Assembly (NCBI RefSeq): GCF_015207735.1
Contig: NZ_JADEWG010000072.1
Location: 1-34,355, forward strand
From: [Phormidium] sp. LEGE 05292
GTDB lineage: Bacteria; Cyanobacteriota; Cyanobacteriia; Cyanobacteriales; Aerosakkonemataceae
Direction: 5' to 3'
DNA length: 34,355 nucleotides
In this document: piece after piece, positions 34,276-34,355 of the stretch
Layout of the letters: every line of letters starts with the position of its first letter
How positions within the stretch are numbered: the stretch's first letter is position 1
Notes under the pieces: generated by a model
Seen by the model: the letters and a program-made list of their open reading frames with translations, nothing else
Database searches by the model: none
Told to the model about the DNA's origin: nothing
Program-made: the position numbers and the translations under genes

Positions 34276-34355
34276 TTGTGTTAGGCTAAACGCCGTAGAG
34301 GTTTTCCACGTCAAATGATAGTTCTAGAGTTTAAAGCGCAAGGGAAAACAACTCA
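34229..34355. repeat. Right copy of the 127-bp perfect inverted repeat (IS200/IS605-type element end)
   Basis: The segment is the exact reverse complement of 1-127. It begins TGACC, where the TGAC may be the target of the element, and contains the hairpin CCGTCCT/AGGACGG (34246-34263 region) before the start of tnpB. It interrupts mltA. Confidence 0.85.
34315..34355 (+). CDS. tnpB: TnpB-like protein, N-terminal fragment cut by the window edge
   Basis: ATG at 34315 opens the same 13 codons (MIVLEFKAQGKTT) as the left-edge copy, here reading to the right. The remainder is outside the window. No ribosome-binding site is clear. Confidence 0.6.
   Translation, partial: MIVLEFKAQGKTT

Overview
The window is from a cyanobacterium, probably filamentous. 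The palindrome GCGATCGC (HIP1) and GATCG-rich variants recur throughout. There are typical cyanobacterial short tandem heptamers, AAA-like/WD40 signalling proteins, a photosynthetic-type class II fructose-bisphosphate aldolase and several small proteins of cyanobacterial appearance. All functional calls come from reading the sequence and from memory of families; no database was searched.

Layout. Bases 1-127 and 34229-34355 are perfect reverse complements. Each carries the first 13 codons of the same TnpB-type gene running off the window, so the window is bounded by two inverted copies of one IS200/IS605-type element. At the right end the element has cut off the last residues of mltA. The left 14 kb is accessory: a beta-trefoil lectin-like gene (407-1264); a minus-strand group made of a LeuA/NifV-like acyltransferase, an atypical YrdC/Sua5-fold protein and a methyltransferase-GNAT-ACP protein that strongly resembles domains A1-A3 of the saxitoxin starter enzyme SxtA (6120 down to 1645); a tnpB-only element (about 6121-7587) lying against the 5' end of that group; a broken TerB-like gene; an AAA-like/14-blade WD40 protein; a second AAA-like protein with an HTH-like N-terminus; and a truncated serine recombinase overlapping moaE.

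From about 14 kb to the right end the content is mostly housekeeping: moaE, pyrB, a large hybrid histidine kinase with a small overlapping membrane protein, mgtE, a 40-residue membrane peptide, a metallo-beta-lactamase-fold hydrolase, small conserved proteins, an aldose-1-epimerase-like protein, a GAP-family membrane protein, tRNA-Lys(UUU), class II fructose-bisphosphate aldolase, a four-copy 76-bp hairpin repeat, an AI-2E-family permease, a Nit-type amidase, nadB and mltA.

The best candidate for an undescribed system is the three-gene group at 1645-6120. The SxtA-like protein has the starter-building domains (methylation, decarboxylation, carrier) but lacks the PLP-dependent domain that joins the acyl group to arginine in saxitoxin synthesis. 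Its neighbours are an enzyme of the family that condenses acyl thioesters with 2-oxo acids and a protein with a carbamoyl-adenylate-type fold. A possible reading is that a short-chain acyl-ACP made by the SxtA-like protein is used by the LeuA-like enzyme. The product is unknown, and the group may have lost its promoter to the tnpB insertion.
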